A stretch of DNA of 64,000 nt from UBA5543 sp964464965 (GCA_964464965.1 CAYXHM010000012.1:1-64000); one strand, 5' to 3'; positions 25,731 to 35,200 are shown, counted from the stretch's first letter. Notes: generated from the letters alone by a model not told the origin. Program-made: numbers and translations.

Positions 25731-26384
25731 TTATTTTCCGGCCTGCTTTAGTTTTTTTATAGTTTCGGCAGGGTCTTGGGCTGAAAAGACAGTATTTCCG
25801 GCGACCAACACGTCTGCACCCGCCTGCACAATGGCATCCGCATTTTCAAGCGTAACGCCGCCGTCTACTTCTATTAAAGCCTTGCTACCGGTAGCTACAA
25901 TCATCTCCTTCACTTTTCTTACCTTATCAAGGGCTTGTGGAATGAATTTTTGCCCACCGAAACCAGGGTTTACACTCATTATCAACACTAGGTCTATATC
26001 TGTAATAACATCTTCTAAAACATGAACGGGGGTATGTGGGTTCAGAGACACCCCTGCTTTCATACCCAGTGCTTTTATTGCCTGTAAGCTACGGTGTAAA
26101 TGTGTGCTGGCTTCATAGTGAACAGTAAGCACATCTGCCCCTGCATCTTTGAATTCAGCAAAATATTTTTCAGGCTCCACTATCATCAGGTGGACATCAA
26201 AGGTTTTTGTGGCTTTTTTCTTCATGGTTTTGATGATGGACATGCCGTAACTGATATTGGGCACAAAACGTCCGTCCATCACATCCAGGTGAAACCAGTC
26301 GGCTTCACTGTTGTTAATCATTTCTATATCACGACCCAAGTTCAGAAAATCGGCAGATAATATGGAAGGCGCTATTAGTGGCAT
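25731..26384 (-). CDS. rpe: Ribulose-phosphate 3-epimerase (217 aa)
   Basis: Interconverts D-ribulose 5-phosphate and D-xylulose 5-phosphate in the pentose phosphate pathway, in the cytosol. A TIM barrel with all metal and catalytic residues: His32 and Asp34 (FHLDVMDGRFVPN), His65 (DVHLMIVEPE), and Asp174 (IEVDGGV). The phosphate loop includes VNPGFGGQKF near 138-147. Length is that of the family. It is cotranscribed in appearance with the TonB receptor (27-base gap), but the functional link is not evident. Confidence 0.96.
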   Translation of the reverse strand: MPLIAPSILSADFLNLGRDIEMINNSEADWFHLDVMDGRFVPNISYGMSIIKTMKKKATKTFDVHLMIVEPEKYFAEFKDAGADVLTVHYEASTHLHRSLQAIKALGMKAGVSLNPHTPVHVLEDVITDIDLVLIMSVNPGFGGQKFIPQALDKVRKVKEMIVATGSKALIEVDGGVTLENADAIVQAGADVLVAGNTVFSAQDPAETIKKLKQAGK

Positions 26385-26574
26385 TGTATAAATATATTGT
26401 TTTAGTGCTGCAATATAAGGTTTAAAGGGTAATTGGCTAGTAAGGACACAAGATAAACCGTCGAAAAGGCCTTTAACTTAAAGTTAATTTGTGACATTTG
26501 CAATATGTTGGCATTCAGGACATTAACAGGAAAATTGTTAAGTAATGTTAAGTAAAACAGGTTTTTAAACAAAA

Positions 26575-26678
26575 ACTCCTTTAAAACAAACAACCTCCCA
26601 AATGGGAGGTTGTTTGTGTGCTTTTTATTCAATGTTAGCATGGCGTTTTTTCGTTTCATAAGTAGTAAAATTTATTAT
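26575..26678 (-). ncRNA. Candidate small RNA or leader, about 100 nt
   Basis: A -7 box (26681-26688) and an intrinsic terminator with 12-base arms (26587-26616, then T-rich) bracket a short transcript. It could also encode a peptide starting MKRKNAML, or act as an attenuated leader of rpe. No family was recognised. Ends are approximate. Confidence 0.3.
26587..26616 (-). terminator. Terminator-like hairpin upstream of rpe
   Basis: Arms CAAACAACCTCCCA and TGGGAGGTTGTTTG form a long stem, followed by TTTT on the minus strand. It may also serve the outer-membrane gene at 26698, which ends about 80 bases upstream. Confidence 0.7.
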
Positions 26679-26680
26679 AG

Positions 26681-26688
26681 CAAATATA
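26681..26688 (-). promoter_or_regulatory. -7 box in front of the candidate small RNA
   Basis: Reads TATATTTG on the minus strand, a perfect TAnnTTTG; located just after the stop codon of the 326-aa gene. Confidence 0.45.
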
Positions 26689-26697
26689 CATAATTAA

Positions 26698-27678
26698 TTA
26701 CGACCCACCAATTAATTCAACCAGTTTTTGAACATCAAGATTAAGGCCCAGGTAGGTAGCGTAATTAGGTGCGTGAGCAGGTAAATACCCCCTGATATCT
26801 GTACCCAGAACAATTGTGGCCGCATCTGACATTTTCTGGGTATAATATGCGCGTACCAGGTAAAAACCACACCAATTACCATTGGTCATCAGTCTACGCG
26901 GAGGTACCATGTTATTGTTCAGCCCTACAAAATTGTCAAAATTTGTTATCCCTATTGTTGCCTGGAAAAATACAAGCGACTTCTCCCAAGGTGCGATGCT
27001 TGTAGTGATACCCGTACCGAAGAAGCCATTTAGTCTTGATATGCTTGTGTTGATCTCGTTTTCAGAATACCTGTTTATATAAGCATTATCACCCGGCAAA
27101 TACGTTAATGTATCCTGTGCGATGTTTTCCTTTGACGTAGTAATCCTCCAATGCTCAGCCAGTAGTTCTGCGTGGAAATGCCAGTACAAGGAAGACCCCA
27201 TGTCTCCACCAGTCTGCGAACAATATAGTTTTATCAATGGCTGCACATAAAAACTCCATGCAGTATTGCTAATCTTATACTTATACCTGCTAAACTGCCG
27301 GGTATAGCGTTGTCCACTGTCCGGCTGGGCATACAACGGGTTGAGTGATATATTTTCACTTACAAACTGGTATTTTGACGTATCGCCTGTTAAATAGTTC
27401 AACTTCATAATACCGGTATTAATACCGATCCAGCTACCCTCTTCTGTGAGGTTAGGAGCAAAAATATTTATATGCCCTACATAATTTATTTTAAGGCTTC
27501 CAGTAAAGTCGAAATTTGCCGCATTGAGGAACAAGAGCCTATTTTCAGAAAATTCTTTTGCTGTAACATTTGTTTCTTCATTGTTATTAACCATAACAAT
27601 GTCCTCATCTTGTTCTTCCTGTGCAATGGCAGGGAGAAAAGATGTGAGGAAAAGAATAGCGAGATATATTTTTTTCAT
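26698..27678 (-). CDS. Probable outer-membrane barrel protein, unknown family (326 aa)
   Basis: The ATG at 27678 gives a signal peptide (LFLTSFLPAIAQ, cut about residue 19); the frame extends 15 residues upstream without a signal. The mature protein starts with an acidic stretch (EEQDEDIVMVNNNEE) and continues with alternating aromatic strands (AWSFYVQPLIKLY, GFYLVRAYYTQKM), as in a small outer-membrane beta-barrel. No motif identifies the substrate. A full promoter is visible 15-45 bases upstream, next to an inverted-repeat operator candidate shared with the divergent genes. Confidence 0.75.
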   Translation of the reverse strand: MKKIYLAILFLTSFLPAIAQEEQDEDIVMVNNNEETNVTAKEFSENRLLFLNAANFDFTGSLKINYVGHINIFAPNLTEEGSWIGINTGIMKLNYLTGDTSKYQFVSENISLNPLYAQPDSGQRYTRQFSRYKYKISNTAWSFYVQPLIKLYCSQTGGDMGSSLYWHFHAELLAEHWRITTSKENIAQDTLTYLPGDNAYINRYSENEINTSISRLNGFFGTGITTSIAPWEKSLVFFQATIGITNFDNFVGLNNNMVPPRRLMTNGNWCGFYLVRAYYTQKMSDAATIVLGTDIRGYLPAHAPNYATYLGLNLDVQKLVELIGGS

Positions 27679-27692
27679 AGCCTGATTTTTCA

Positions 27693-27723
27693 CAAACCTA
27701 CAATCTGTGCATAGCGCGGACAA
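27693..27723 (-). promoter_or_regulatory. Promoter of the 326-aa gene
   Basis: On the minus strand: TTG (27721-27723), 20 bases, then TAGGTTTG (27693-27700). Both elements match the Bacteroidota consensus, and the ATG follows 14 bases later. Confidence 0.65.
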
Positions 27724-27745
27724 CGTAAGAAATACTGAAAAATGA

Positions 27746-27785
27746 GCGTATTTAATTTTGCGTACTTATACGCAAAATCAGCGTA
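27746..27785. promoter_or_regulatory. Palindromic operator candidate with GCGTA half-sites
   Basis: An exact inverted repeat, ATTTTGCGTA / TACGCAAAAT, with a four-base spacer (27755-27764, 27769-27778), flanked by two further GCGTA copies at 27746 and 27781. It lies between divergent genes, 22 bases from the -33 element of the minus-strand promoter. It looks like a regulator binding site. Confidence 0.5.
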
Positions 27786-27820
27786 AAAATGCGAAATATA
27801 GAATAGGCAAAAAACACAAT

Positions 27821-27940
27821 ATGCTAAAAAACAAACAGTTAACACAATCAGAAGAACGCATGGCAAATCTGGAGGCAGCACAGGCCATGTGTTCTTTTAT
27901 TAGCTTTGACCTAAAGCGTTATACACTCACTAAACAATAA
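27821..27940 (+). CDS. Possible 39-aa peptide
   Basis: A short frame (starting MLKNKQLTQSEERMANLE) ends five bases before the next gene's ATG, so it could be a translationally linked leader peptide. It is polar and helical with no signal. A longer version from 27758 would overlap the palindromic operator, so the later ATG is preferred. Support is only position and frame. Confidence 0.3.
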   Translation: MLKNKQLTQSEERMANLEAAQAMCSFISFDLKRYTLTKQ

Positions 27941-27945
27941 CTATT

Positions 27946-28566
27946 ATGAAAAAAACACTCATTATTTTGATTGCATGTTTTGCAATCAATGCTTTATCAG
28001 CCAAAGACAAAACTTCTACCGAAGTAAAATTAAAGGTAAAGGGTAAAAAGAATTACAAAATTAGCACAGAAGCTCAACGAATTGCAGATTATCTTGACAC
28101 TTCCCGTGCAGGTTGTGCAGCAACATCAGGATGCGGGTTACATGATGATTTTTGTAGCCTGTCATGTTCATCAATAATAATGAATTGTCACAGAATACCT
28201 TTTGATACCTTCCAAATATTGACAGAAGGGATATCTGGATTTGCCACATTCTCAGCATCTAAAGTTTTGGCTGTATTGAATGACCCATGTCAAAATAGTT
28301 GGATACGCTGTTACGTTCATCATGGTTTGTTTAACACATTTTTCCGCATATCATCTCAACCAGATCATATAAATGATGGCTTAGATTTTGAAACATACTA
28401 CTCAAAACCTTTGCTACAAGGCATATATGATAAAGGGATTACATCCATTGTACTTTACAAAGGTATTTTAACAAGTACAGGAGACTACATTCTGCCAATA
28501 AAAGTGAACTACATAAGTGGAGAGGCGGATGTAGAATATTATGACATCAGTAACGACTTACCATAA
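27946..28566 (+). CDS. Exported Cys-rich protein of unknown function (206 aa)
   Basis: Signal peptide about 1-19 (ending NALSAK), then a basic Lys-rich stretch (VKLKVKGKKNYK), then five Cys within 25 residues (57, 63, 70, 74, 81) and two more at 115 and 122. This spacing suggests disulfides in the periplasm or outside the cell. No known family or metal site was recognised. It is divergent from the 326-aa barrel gene, with an operator-like palindrome between them. The 7TM/kinase/regulator genes follow 40 bases downstream. Confidence 0.65.
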   Translation: MKKTLIILIACFAINALSAKDKTSTEVKLKVKGKKNYKISTEAQRIADYLDTSRAGCAATSGCGLHDDFCSLSCSSIIMNCHRIPFDTFQILTEGISGFATFSASKVLAVLNDPCQNSWIRCYVHHGLFNTFFRISSQPDHINDGLDFETYYSKPLLQGIYDKGITSIVLYKGILTSTGDYILPIKVNYISGEADVEYYDISNDLP

Positions 28567-28606
28567 TATTTACTATTTTTTGAAAGAGTAGATAATCATA
28601 TTAATA

Positions 28607-29248
28607 ATGGCATTAACAACAATCATACTCTTATCAAAAATCATCGGATACCTATCAAACCTTTCATCTATCCCGGCGATTTTAGTAGGGTTTAAAAGAA
28701 AAGGACTGCTGTGGCTATATGTCCTCAGTTCTTTTCTTTTTGACATCAACAGCTTCATCTTAAAGCAGCTAAAAATACCTTTTGCCTGGTCGAGCAATTC
28801 CTTTCTGTTACTGGAATTTATATTACTAACTTGTTATTTTATCAATATAACAATTAATCGTCAAAAACAGCGAAATGCTTACTCGTTTGTAACATTAGCT
28901 GCATTGGCGTTTGTCATTCATACATTATATAAGTATGAGTGGAATGCAGTAAACTATCACGGAGCATCCTATTTCTATGCCGGATATATTCTATTCTCTA
29001 TGGCGGGAATGTATAAGTTACTAAATGAACCCATGAATATTTCCATAGAACGCTCTCCCATATTTGTTTTCTGTGTGGCGATATTGATATATTCTTCAGG
29101 CAGCTTCATTATTATATTATACGAAAACGAACTATTGATGACTGATGAAAAATTTATAAAATACGCATGGATATTTATCCGAAACCCTCTGAATATTTTT
29201 AAAAACCTCTTAATTTACTACATGTTCACACTTACAAAAAGTAAATGA
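28607..29248 (+). CDS. Multi-pass membrane protein upstream of a sensor kinase (213 aa)
   Basis: About seven hydrophobic helices (for example LLWLYVLSSFLFDINSF, SFLLLEFILLTCYFINI, IFVFCVAILIYSSGSFIIIL) with short loops and no large soluble domain. Its stop overlaps the ATG of the kinase gene (ATGA), so they are translated as a unit. The kinase itself has only one membrane helix and no sensor domain, so this protein is a good candidate for the sensory partner. No named family was recognised, but a 7TM protein before a NarL-type kinase and regulator is a recurring Bacteroidota arrangement. Confidence 0.75.
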   Translation: MALTTIILLSKIIGYLSNLSSIPAILVGFKRKGLLWLYVLSSFLFDINSFILKQLKIPFAWSSNSFLLLEFILLTCYFINITINRQKQRNAYSFVTLAALAFVIHTLYKYEWNAVNYHGASYFYAGYILFSMAGMYKLLNEPMNISIERSPIFVFCVAILIYSSGSFIIILYENELLMTDEKFIKYAWIFIRNPLNIFKNLLIYYMFTLTKSK

Positions 29249-30012
29249 CCTCTTCACTGGCAATTACAGCTATCAGCACAATGCTTATTATGGCGTTTGG
29301 CATTATCTTTTTTGTGGTGATGTACCAGCGCCGTGTCATAAAGCACCAGGAAGACATCAACAAAATAAACCGGCAAAAAGAACTGGAACTGGTGCAGGCT
29401 GCTGTGAGGGGAGAAGAAGAAGAACGAACCCGCATAGCAGCTGAACTTCACGATGATGTGGGCGCTACGCTGGCTTCTGTTAAACTGTTTATGCGCGGGC
29501 AGGACAAAGGTGCAGATAATCCGCCGGGATTCAGCCAATCGAAAGAACTGATAGACGAAACCATCGATAAAGTACGCGGGCTATCGCACAGGCTACAGCC
29601 TGCCGTTCTTAAACAATTCGGGCTGGAAGCTGCATTAAAATCTTTTTTTGACAGTTTTAAAAACACCGGCAATATCAATATCGATTACACACCGCAAAAG
29701 CTGCCACGTATAGATGACAATAAAGAATTAGCCGCGTACCGTATAATACAGGAGTTGGTGAACAATACTATAAAACATGCAAATGCAACTTTTATAGCCT
29801 GCTATTGCAAAGATGTTGATAAAAGCATAGCTGTCTATTTTACACATGACGGCACCGGCCTTACAGAATCTACATTCCAGGAACTACTGTATAAGAAAGA
29901 TGCTATAGGCCTTAAGAACATCATTACCAGGCTAAAAGCTGTAAATGGCAGTATCAGCTTCACGCATGAAAACAATAAATACACTACGCAGATAAACATA
30001 CCTTATGAATAA
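29245..30012 (+). CDS. NarL-type sensor histidine kinase (255 aa)
   Basis: One N-terminal membrane helix (about 5-27) is followed by a HisKA_3 dimerisation region with phosphoacceptor His69 (RIAAELHDDVGATLA), and a HATPase with N-box (IIQELVNNTIKHA) and a GLKNI box near the C-terminus. It has no periplasmic sensing domain. It overlaps the membrane-protein gene before it by four bases and the regulator gene after it by eight. Its cognate regulator is the downstream LuxR-type protein. The signal may be supplied by the 7TM partner. Confidence 0.93.
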   Translation: MTSSLAITAISTMLIMAFGIIFFVVMYQRRVIKHQEDINKINRQKELELVQAAVRGEEEERTRIAAELHDDVGATLASVKLFMRGQDKGADNPPGFSQSKELIDETIDKVRGLSHRLQPAVLKQFGLEAALKSFFDSFKNTGNINIDYTPQKLPRIDDNKELAAYRIIQELVNNTIKHANATFIACYCKDVDKSIAVYFTHDGTGLTESTFQELLYKKDAIGLKNIITRLKAVNGSISFTHENNKYTTQINIPYE

Positions 30013-30655
30013 CATCAGCTACATTATTGCCGACGACCATGCAATATTCAGGCAGGGAATAAAATTCTCGCTGAATAATTACGACCGCCTGCATTGCAAA
30101 GGAGAAGCTGCCAGCGGTGAGGAACTACTTCAGGTATTGCAACAAGGCTTGCCTGATGTTATACTGATGGATCTGAAAATGCCCGGTATGGATGGTGTAG
30201 CCGCTACAAAAGAAGTGAGAAGACTATACCCGGGCATAAAAATAATAGTGCTGACCATGTATGACGATGAACAGTACATCATACACATGCTGGATATAGG
30301 TGCTAATGCCTACCTGGTAAAAAACACAGAACCTGAAGAAATTGCAAGGGCAATGATGTCTGTATATGAAAACGAATATTATTTCAGTGATATGGTAAGT
30401 AAGACAATGTTGAAAACACTTGTAAGCAAAAAAAAGATTACGCCAAGATTTGATAATACAATACCGCTATCTGAACGTGAAAATGAAATATTGAAACTCA
30501 TCTGCAAAGAGTACACCACAGCTGAAATAGCAAGTGAACTTTACCTGAGCCAACGCACAGTGGAAGGCATAAGGGCAACAATGCTGGAAAAAGCAGGCGT
30601 ACGAAATACAGCAGGACTTGTGTTGTATGCAGTGAAAGCGGGGTTGGCAGAGTAA
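30005..30655 (+). CDS. NarL/LuxR-type response regulator (216 aa)
   Basis: Receiver domain with acidic pocket Asp10-Asp11, phosphoacceptor Asp56 (LMDLKMPGMDG), Thr (VLTMYDDE) and Lys (YLVKNTEPEE), then a GerE/LuxR HTH (LSERENEILKLICKEYTTAEIA...LSQRTVEGIR) at about 148-210. It overlaps the kinase gene, confirming the pair. Targets are unknown; the palindrome at 27755-27778 near the start of this gene group is a possible site. Confidence 0.94.
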   Translation: MNNISYIIADDHAIFRQGIKFSLNNYDRLHCKGEAASGEELLQVLQQGLPDVILMDLKMPGMDGVAATKEVRRLYPGIKIIVLTMYDDEQYIIHMLDIGANAYLVKNTEPEEIARAMMSVYENEYYFSDMVSKTMLKTLVSKKKITPRFDNTIPLSERENEILKLICKEYTTAEIASELYLSQRTVEGIRATMLEKAGVRNTAGLVLYAVKAGLAE

Positions 30656-30689
30656 GTACACGCGTTGCCTTTATAAAGTATTTGCAGTG

Positions 30690-30697
30690 TACCTTTG
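30690..30697 (+). promoter_or_regulatory. -7 box directly before an RNA methyltransferase gene
   Basis: TACCTTTG, only eight bases before the ATG at 30706, with TTG at 30665-30667 (22-base gap). Transcription would start within a few bases of the ATG. Confidence 0.55.
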
Positions 30698-30705
30698 CAA
30701 TCAAT

Positions 30706-31899
30706 ATGTCTTTATATAACACAAGCGGCGCGATAACAATTACATGCAACAAGCGGCTGACACCCTATGTTGCGCAGGAGGTGGCGGAATTAGGATTTAC
30801 TGTAGAGGAAACCTTTGTTACAGGCGTACGGATAAACGGCAACCTTAACGATTGCATCCGCCTGAACATGAGCCTGCGTTGCGCCAGCCAGGTATTGTAC
30901 AGCATTAAACAATTTAAAGCGGAGGATGCAGATACAGTGTATAAAGCTGTAAAAAGCTATGCATGGGAGAAACTGCTGACGGAAGATGGCTATTTTTCCA
31001 TTACCAGTAACGTATTTAACGATACCATCAACAATAATATGTTTGCCAACCTGCGAGTAAAGGATGGCATAGTGGACCGTATGCAGGAAAAAACCGGCAA
31101 ACGCCCCAATACCGGTGCTGAACTTTCGGGAGCAGTGATACACCTGTTCTGGAAAGGTGAAGACGCTGAATTATTCATTGACACATCTGGCGACTCGCTG
31201 GCAAGACACGGCTACCGGAAAATACCCGGGCGTGCACCCATGCTGGAGGCACTGGCGGCGGCAACCATACTGGCAGGTAAGTGGGATAGAAAATCGCCCT
31301 TCATCAACCCCATGTGCGGCTCCGGTACACTTGCTATAGAAGCCGCGCTGATAGCCACCAATACCCGTCCGGGACTTTTCAGGACCAACTATGCATTTAT
31401 GCACCTGCTGGGTTATAATGAAGATGTGTACCTGGACGAACTGGGCAAGCTTGAGAACCAGATACAAGAAGACATACCGGGGTTACGCATAATAGCTACC
31501 GACCATGATAAAATGGCTATCATCAACGCAGAGAAAAATGCGAAGGCAGCCGGTGTGGCCGACCTGATAGAATTTAATAAGGTGGATTTTACTGAAACAC
31601 ATGTACCAGAAGGTAAGGCCGGCGTAGTGTACCTGAACCCGGAATATGGCGAACGCCTGGGCGAACAGGAAGAACTGGAAGCTACTTATAAAAGCATCGG
31701 CGATTTTATGAAACAGCAGTGCAAAGGCTACCATGGTTATATATTCACCGGCAATATGGAGCTGGCAAAAAAAATAGGCTTAAAGGCCAGCCGCCGTATA
31801 GAGTTTTACAACAGTAAGATAGACTGCAGGCTATTGGAATACGAATTGTATGCAGGTACTAAAAACAAGGTAGAGGAACTGCCGGAAACCATTCAATAG
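30706..31899 (+). CDS. THUMP-domain RNA methyltransferase, RlmL/Trm11-like (397 aa)
   Basis: Likely a SAM-dependent N2-guanine methyltransferase acting on rRNA, in the cytosol. The ATG at 30706 is chosen over a TTG eight codons earlier because the promoter box lies between them. A THUMP RNA-binding region spans about 45-150. The methyltransferase domain has motif I NPMCGSGTLAIEAAL (about 200) and motif IV LNPEYGERLG (about 311), where the usual NPPYG has Glu instead of the second Pro. It is about half the length of E. coli RlmL, so it lacks the RlmK domain. Exact substrate is not certain. Confidence 0.88.
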   Translation: MSLYNTSGAITITCNKRLTPYVAQEVAELGFTVEETFVTGVRINGNLNDCIRLNMSLRCASQVLYSIKQFKAEDADTVYKAVKSYAWEKLLTEDGYFSITSNVFNDTINNNMFANLRVKDGIVDRMQEKTGKRPNTGAELSGAVIHLFWKGEDAELFIDTSGDSLARHGYRKIPGRAPMLEALAAATILAGKWDRKSPFINPMCGSGTLAIEAALIATNTRPGLFRTNYAFMHLLGYNEDVYLDELGKLENQIQEDIPGLRIIATDHDKMAIINAEKNAKAAGVADLIEFNKVDFTETHVPEGKAGVVYLNPEYGERLGEQEELEATYKSIGDFMKQQCKGYHGYIFTGNMELAKKIGLKASRRIEFYNSKIDCRLLEYELYAGTKNKVEELPETIQ

Positions 31900-31940
31900 C
31901 CATAAAGAGAACCATTCATACCCATCTCATAAAAAAACAA

Positions 31941-31974
31941 TAAAAGGGCCACAGTTATAGCTGTGTCCCTTTTA
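31941..31974. terminator. Bidirectional terminator between convergent genes
   Basis: Arms 31941-31954 and 31961-31974 pair with one mismatch around ttatag; an A-run precedes and T-rich sequence follows, so it stops both the methyltransferase and the PID-CTERM gene. Confidence 0.75.
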
Positions 31975-31999
31975 TGAATTATTCCTTAACAGAGGCGAA

Positions 32000-32266
32000 T
32001 TACGCCTTAGGCCCGTCGTCTTTCTTTTTATCTTTCCTGTTGTCCCTGATGCGTTTTACACCATAAGCTGCACCGGCAACTGCCAGGAAGCTCAAACCAC
32101 CATCAAGCGGAATTTCATTAGTGTCGTCATCGTTCCAGTGGTCATCATCGTCCCTCCAGTTCTTTACATCATCTTTAAACCCCGGGCCACCTGCCAGGGC
32201 ATTTACCGGCATATATACACCTGAGCCTAATAACAGTACGAGTGATATTGTGTTTAGTATTTTCAT
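32000..32266 (-). CDS. Small PID-CTERM-like protein (88 aa)
   Basis: Signal peptide about 1-25, then a short, very acidic middle (WRDDDDHWNDDDTNE), then a C-terminal tripartite tail: short motif IPLDGG, hydrophobic helix LSFLAVAGAAYGV, and basic end KRIRDNRKDKKKDD. This tail matches the PID-CTERM sorting-type signal as I know it from Bacteroidota small proteins. Such tails are assumed to be handled by a processing enzyme, but no exosortase or sortase-like gene is in this window. The next gene (the 1000-aa T9SS protein) is 26 bases upstream in the same direction, so they may be cotranscribed. Confidence 0.75.
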   Translation of the reverse strand: MKILNTISLVLLLGSGVYMPVNALAGGPGFKDDVKNWRDDDDHWNDDDTNEIPLDGGLSFLAVAGAAYGVKRIRDNRKDKKKDDGPKA

Positions 32267-32291
32267 CTTGATTTTATTATTTTCTAAATTT

Positions 32292-35200
32292 TTATTGTTG
32301 TTTTACCAGCTTAGCTGACATGTTTATTTTTTCTCCTTTTAAAGCTACAATATACAATCCTGCCGGGAAATCTGTCAATGGTATTACTACACTTCCTTCC
32401 GTAGTATTTACATTGTTTGTGTACACTACTTTGCCGGTAGCATCGGTTAACACAACAGTTGCAGCGCCCGGAAGCTTGTCAAAAGATATCTTCACCTGGT
32501 TTTGCGCAGGGTTGGGTATCAACTGCATCCTGGGTTGTTGATTTGCATATATGGCTTTTACACCGGTTGCGGTATCTGCAATATTACTATCCACCATATT
32601 GATGAAAAACCTGTTCTCTCCATAGGTATTAGTATCTGCATCTACAGCGTCGAACCAATATTCAAAACCTGCATGGAGTTCTTGTGTAGTATTCAGGTAT
32701 TTATCGAACAGGTAAAGCTTAGTACCTGCAGGTACATCCATCACCGGTACCTTAAGTACAAAGCGATTGTCCATGTATGGCATAAAGCCTATGTTTATCA
32801 CTTTCTTATCTTCAAACGGGCGAACATCAATTGACAAAGGCTGCTTGTCTGTTGATATCGTATAAAAATCAACATCGGGGTTATTAAGCTTTACCATATC
32901 GAAAGTATCCTGCACGGCCATACCTGTACTATCAAAATCAACCAGCAACCTATCCCATGAAATGCCTGCAGAATCTTCTATGTGCAATTCAAGTTTATGA
33001 TTAACCGAAGTTGTTTTTAATACCCCATCTGGTATGCTTGCAGACTTTGCAGCCTCCGGGAAATATATATAGCCCGTATTGCCACTGCTGACTGCCGTTA
33101 CAAATCCTGCATATGCGGGTAAAATATAATCATCGCTAAACTGGCGTGCCACGTACGCACCCCTTGTGCCCTGGTACGGGTCCCAAACCACGAAAGAAGA
33201 GTAGATGTTATACCGGCTTACATTTTTAAGATTAACAGGAGCTGCAAATGGATTGCCACTGATGACGAAGTAAGAATTACTTCCTTTATTCAAGGTAACC
33301 AGTTGGTCCCCCTGGTTGGGTGTACCATACATATCTATCGTTACGTTACCGGGTGTATATGCACTGCCGGTAAGGCCCTGACCCTTGCTACCGCGGAACA
33401 TGATGCGCGCCATTTCATTCCTATCCCATGTGGCAGATGTTGTGTTGGTAAAATCTTTCCAGCCGGGGTTGTTGCCATACGTACTATTGTCAGCAGTTGT
33501 TACGTCGAAGTAAAAAGCAGATGGCGCATCTACCTGTACCTGTGTAAAACCGTTAGTTGTTCCGCCAGTGCCTGTTATGTCTATATCATCCATCAGTTGA
33601 TTTAACGCAACTGAATGATTAAAAGGATGTGCCAGGAAGCGGAAAGCACGTCTTCCTTTTATAAAACGCTCAACCGTTACGTTACCATTAATATAATCGC
33701 CTGTGTAAGCACCTGCACCAATATATGCTGTACGTGTGCTGCTACTCAACAGTACCAGTTTATTATTGGTTGTTAGCTTTCCTTTCACAGGCTTGAATGC
33801 TTCTACTATCTTAACTGTATCTGCCAGTACTGCACCGGCACTGTTATCCAGTTCTAACACACGTACCGTTTTATTTTTAAATGCTCCGGAAGGAATTGCC
33901 TGCGCAGAACTGCCATTCAATTCTATTGTACCGTCTTCTACATTAAATGTACCGTTATTGGTTATAGTACCGGCAATACTTAATTTACCACTATCAATAG
34001 TAACCGTTGCGCCAGATGAGATTTCAATGTTTTTGCAGCTTACTGAGCCTGATGTAACAACCGGGTATCGGCTGCGTCCACCAGGTATCTTTACGTTATC
34101 AGATGAAGTCGGGACTGCATTTGCAGACCAGTTGCCGGCGGTTGTCCAGCTTGTACTGGTATTACCTGTCCATGTATTAAGGGACGAGGCAGCACCTGCG
34201 TGCTTCATTACAGTAGCCTTCTGTCCCACAGCATTATCCCTGAAGCCAACATACATTGTGTTATCTGGGGCTATTGCCAGTGACAAGTATTCTAACTGGC
34301 TTGCAGAAAAACCTGCAGCAGTAACTATAGACCATGTAGTACCGTTGTAGGACATAACAGTCGCTTCCTGGTTGTTAGCATGATCTTTAAAAGAAACAAA
34401 AGGTTTGTTATTATCGTCTATGGCAATATCGGGTTGGTCAATCTGCCCGGCAGAAAAACCTGCACTTCCTACCGTGGACCATGTGCTGCCATTATAAGAC
34501 ATAACAGTAGCTTTGCTGCTATTGTTATTATCTTTTATAACTACATAAGGTTTATCATTACCATCAATAGCAAGTGCAATACCTGATATACTGCCTGATG
34601 AAAACCCTGAGGTGCCTAAAGCAGACCAGCTGCTGGTATATTTCATAACCGTAGCCTTCCAGGTATTATTGTCGCGATAGGCCAGGTACAAATCTCCGTT
34701 GCCGTCTATCTTTAGCTCCACAAATTCGGCGGGGTTTGTAAAACCCTTACTGCCAACATATGACCAGCTGCTGCCGCTGTATTTCTTTACAGAGATTTTG
34801 CCACTTACAGTATTATCCTGGTAGGCAACATACACTGCGCCGCTACCATCTATGGCCAACGATATGTATGCTGCGGAACCGTCTGATATTCCCGCAGAGC
34901 CAACAGTTGACCAACTAGTACCATTGTGCTTCATAACGGTAACTTTACCACTTTGAGAAGCATCTCTATACCCGACATATACATTGCTGCCGTCTATTGC
35001 CATAGATATGTGCTCTACAGAGCTTGCAGACACGCCCGTGGTGCCTATAGTGCTCCAACTGCTGCCTGAATATTTCCTTACAGTAAGTTTGTTACTAACA
35101 GAGTTGTCTGCATAGGCTATGTGTGGAGCATTATTAGCATCTATAGCTATTGCAGTATAGTTGGCCACACTGCTGCTTATACCCGCACTGCCCACTATAG

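Larger units (their letters stand above)
26385..26697. other. 313-base gap holding a candidate small RNA
   Basis: No convincing coding region: the 85-residue frame across it runs through a terminator hairpin. What is visible is a minus-strand promoter box (26681-26688) followed about 65 bases later by the hairpin at 26587-26616. The rest (26385-26580) is AT-rich and featureless. Confidence 0.5.

Noticed and set aside
26402..26659. 85-residue minus-strand frame upstream of rpe
   Set aside because: It runs through the perfect terminator hairpin at 26587-26616, and the later part has no protein character.
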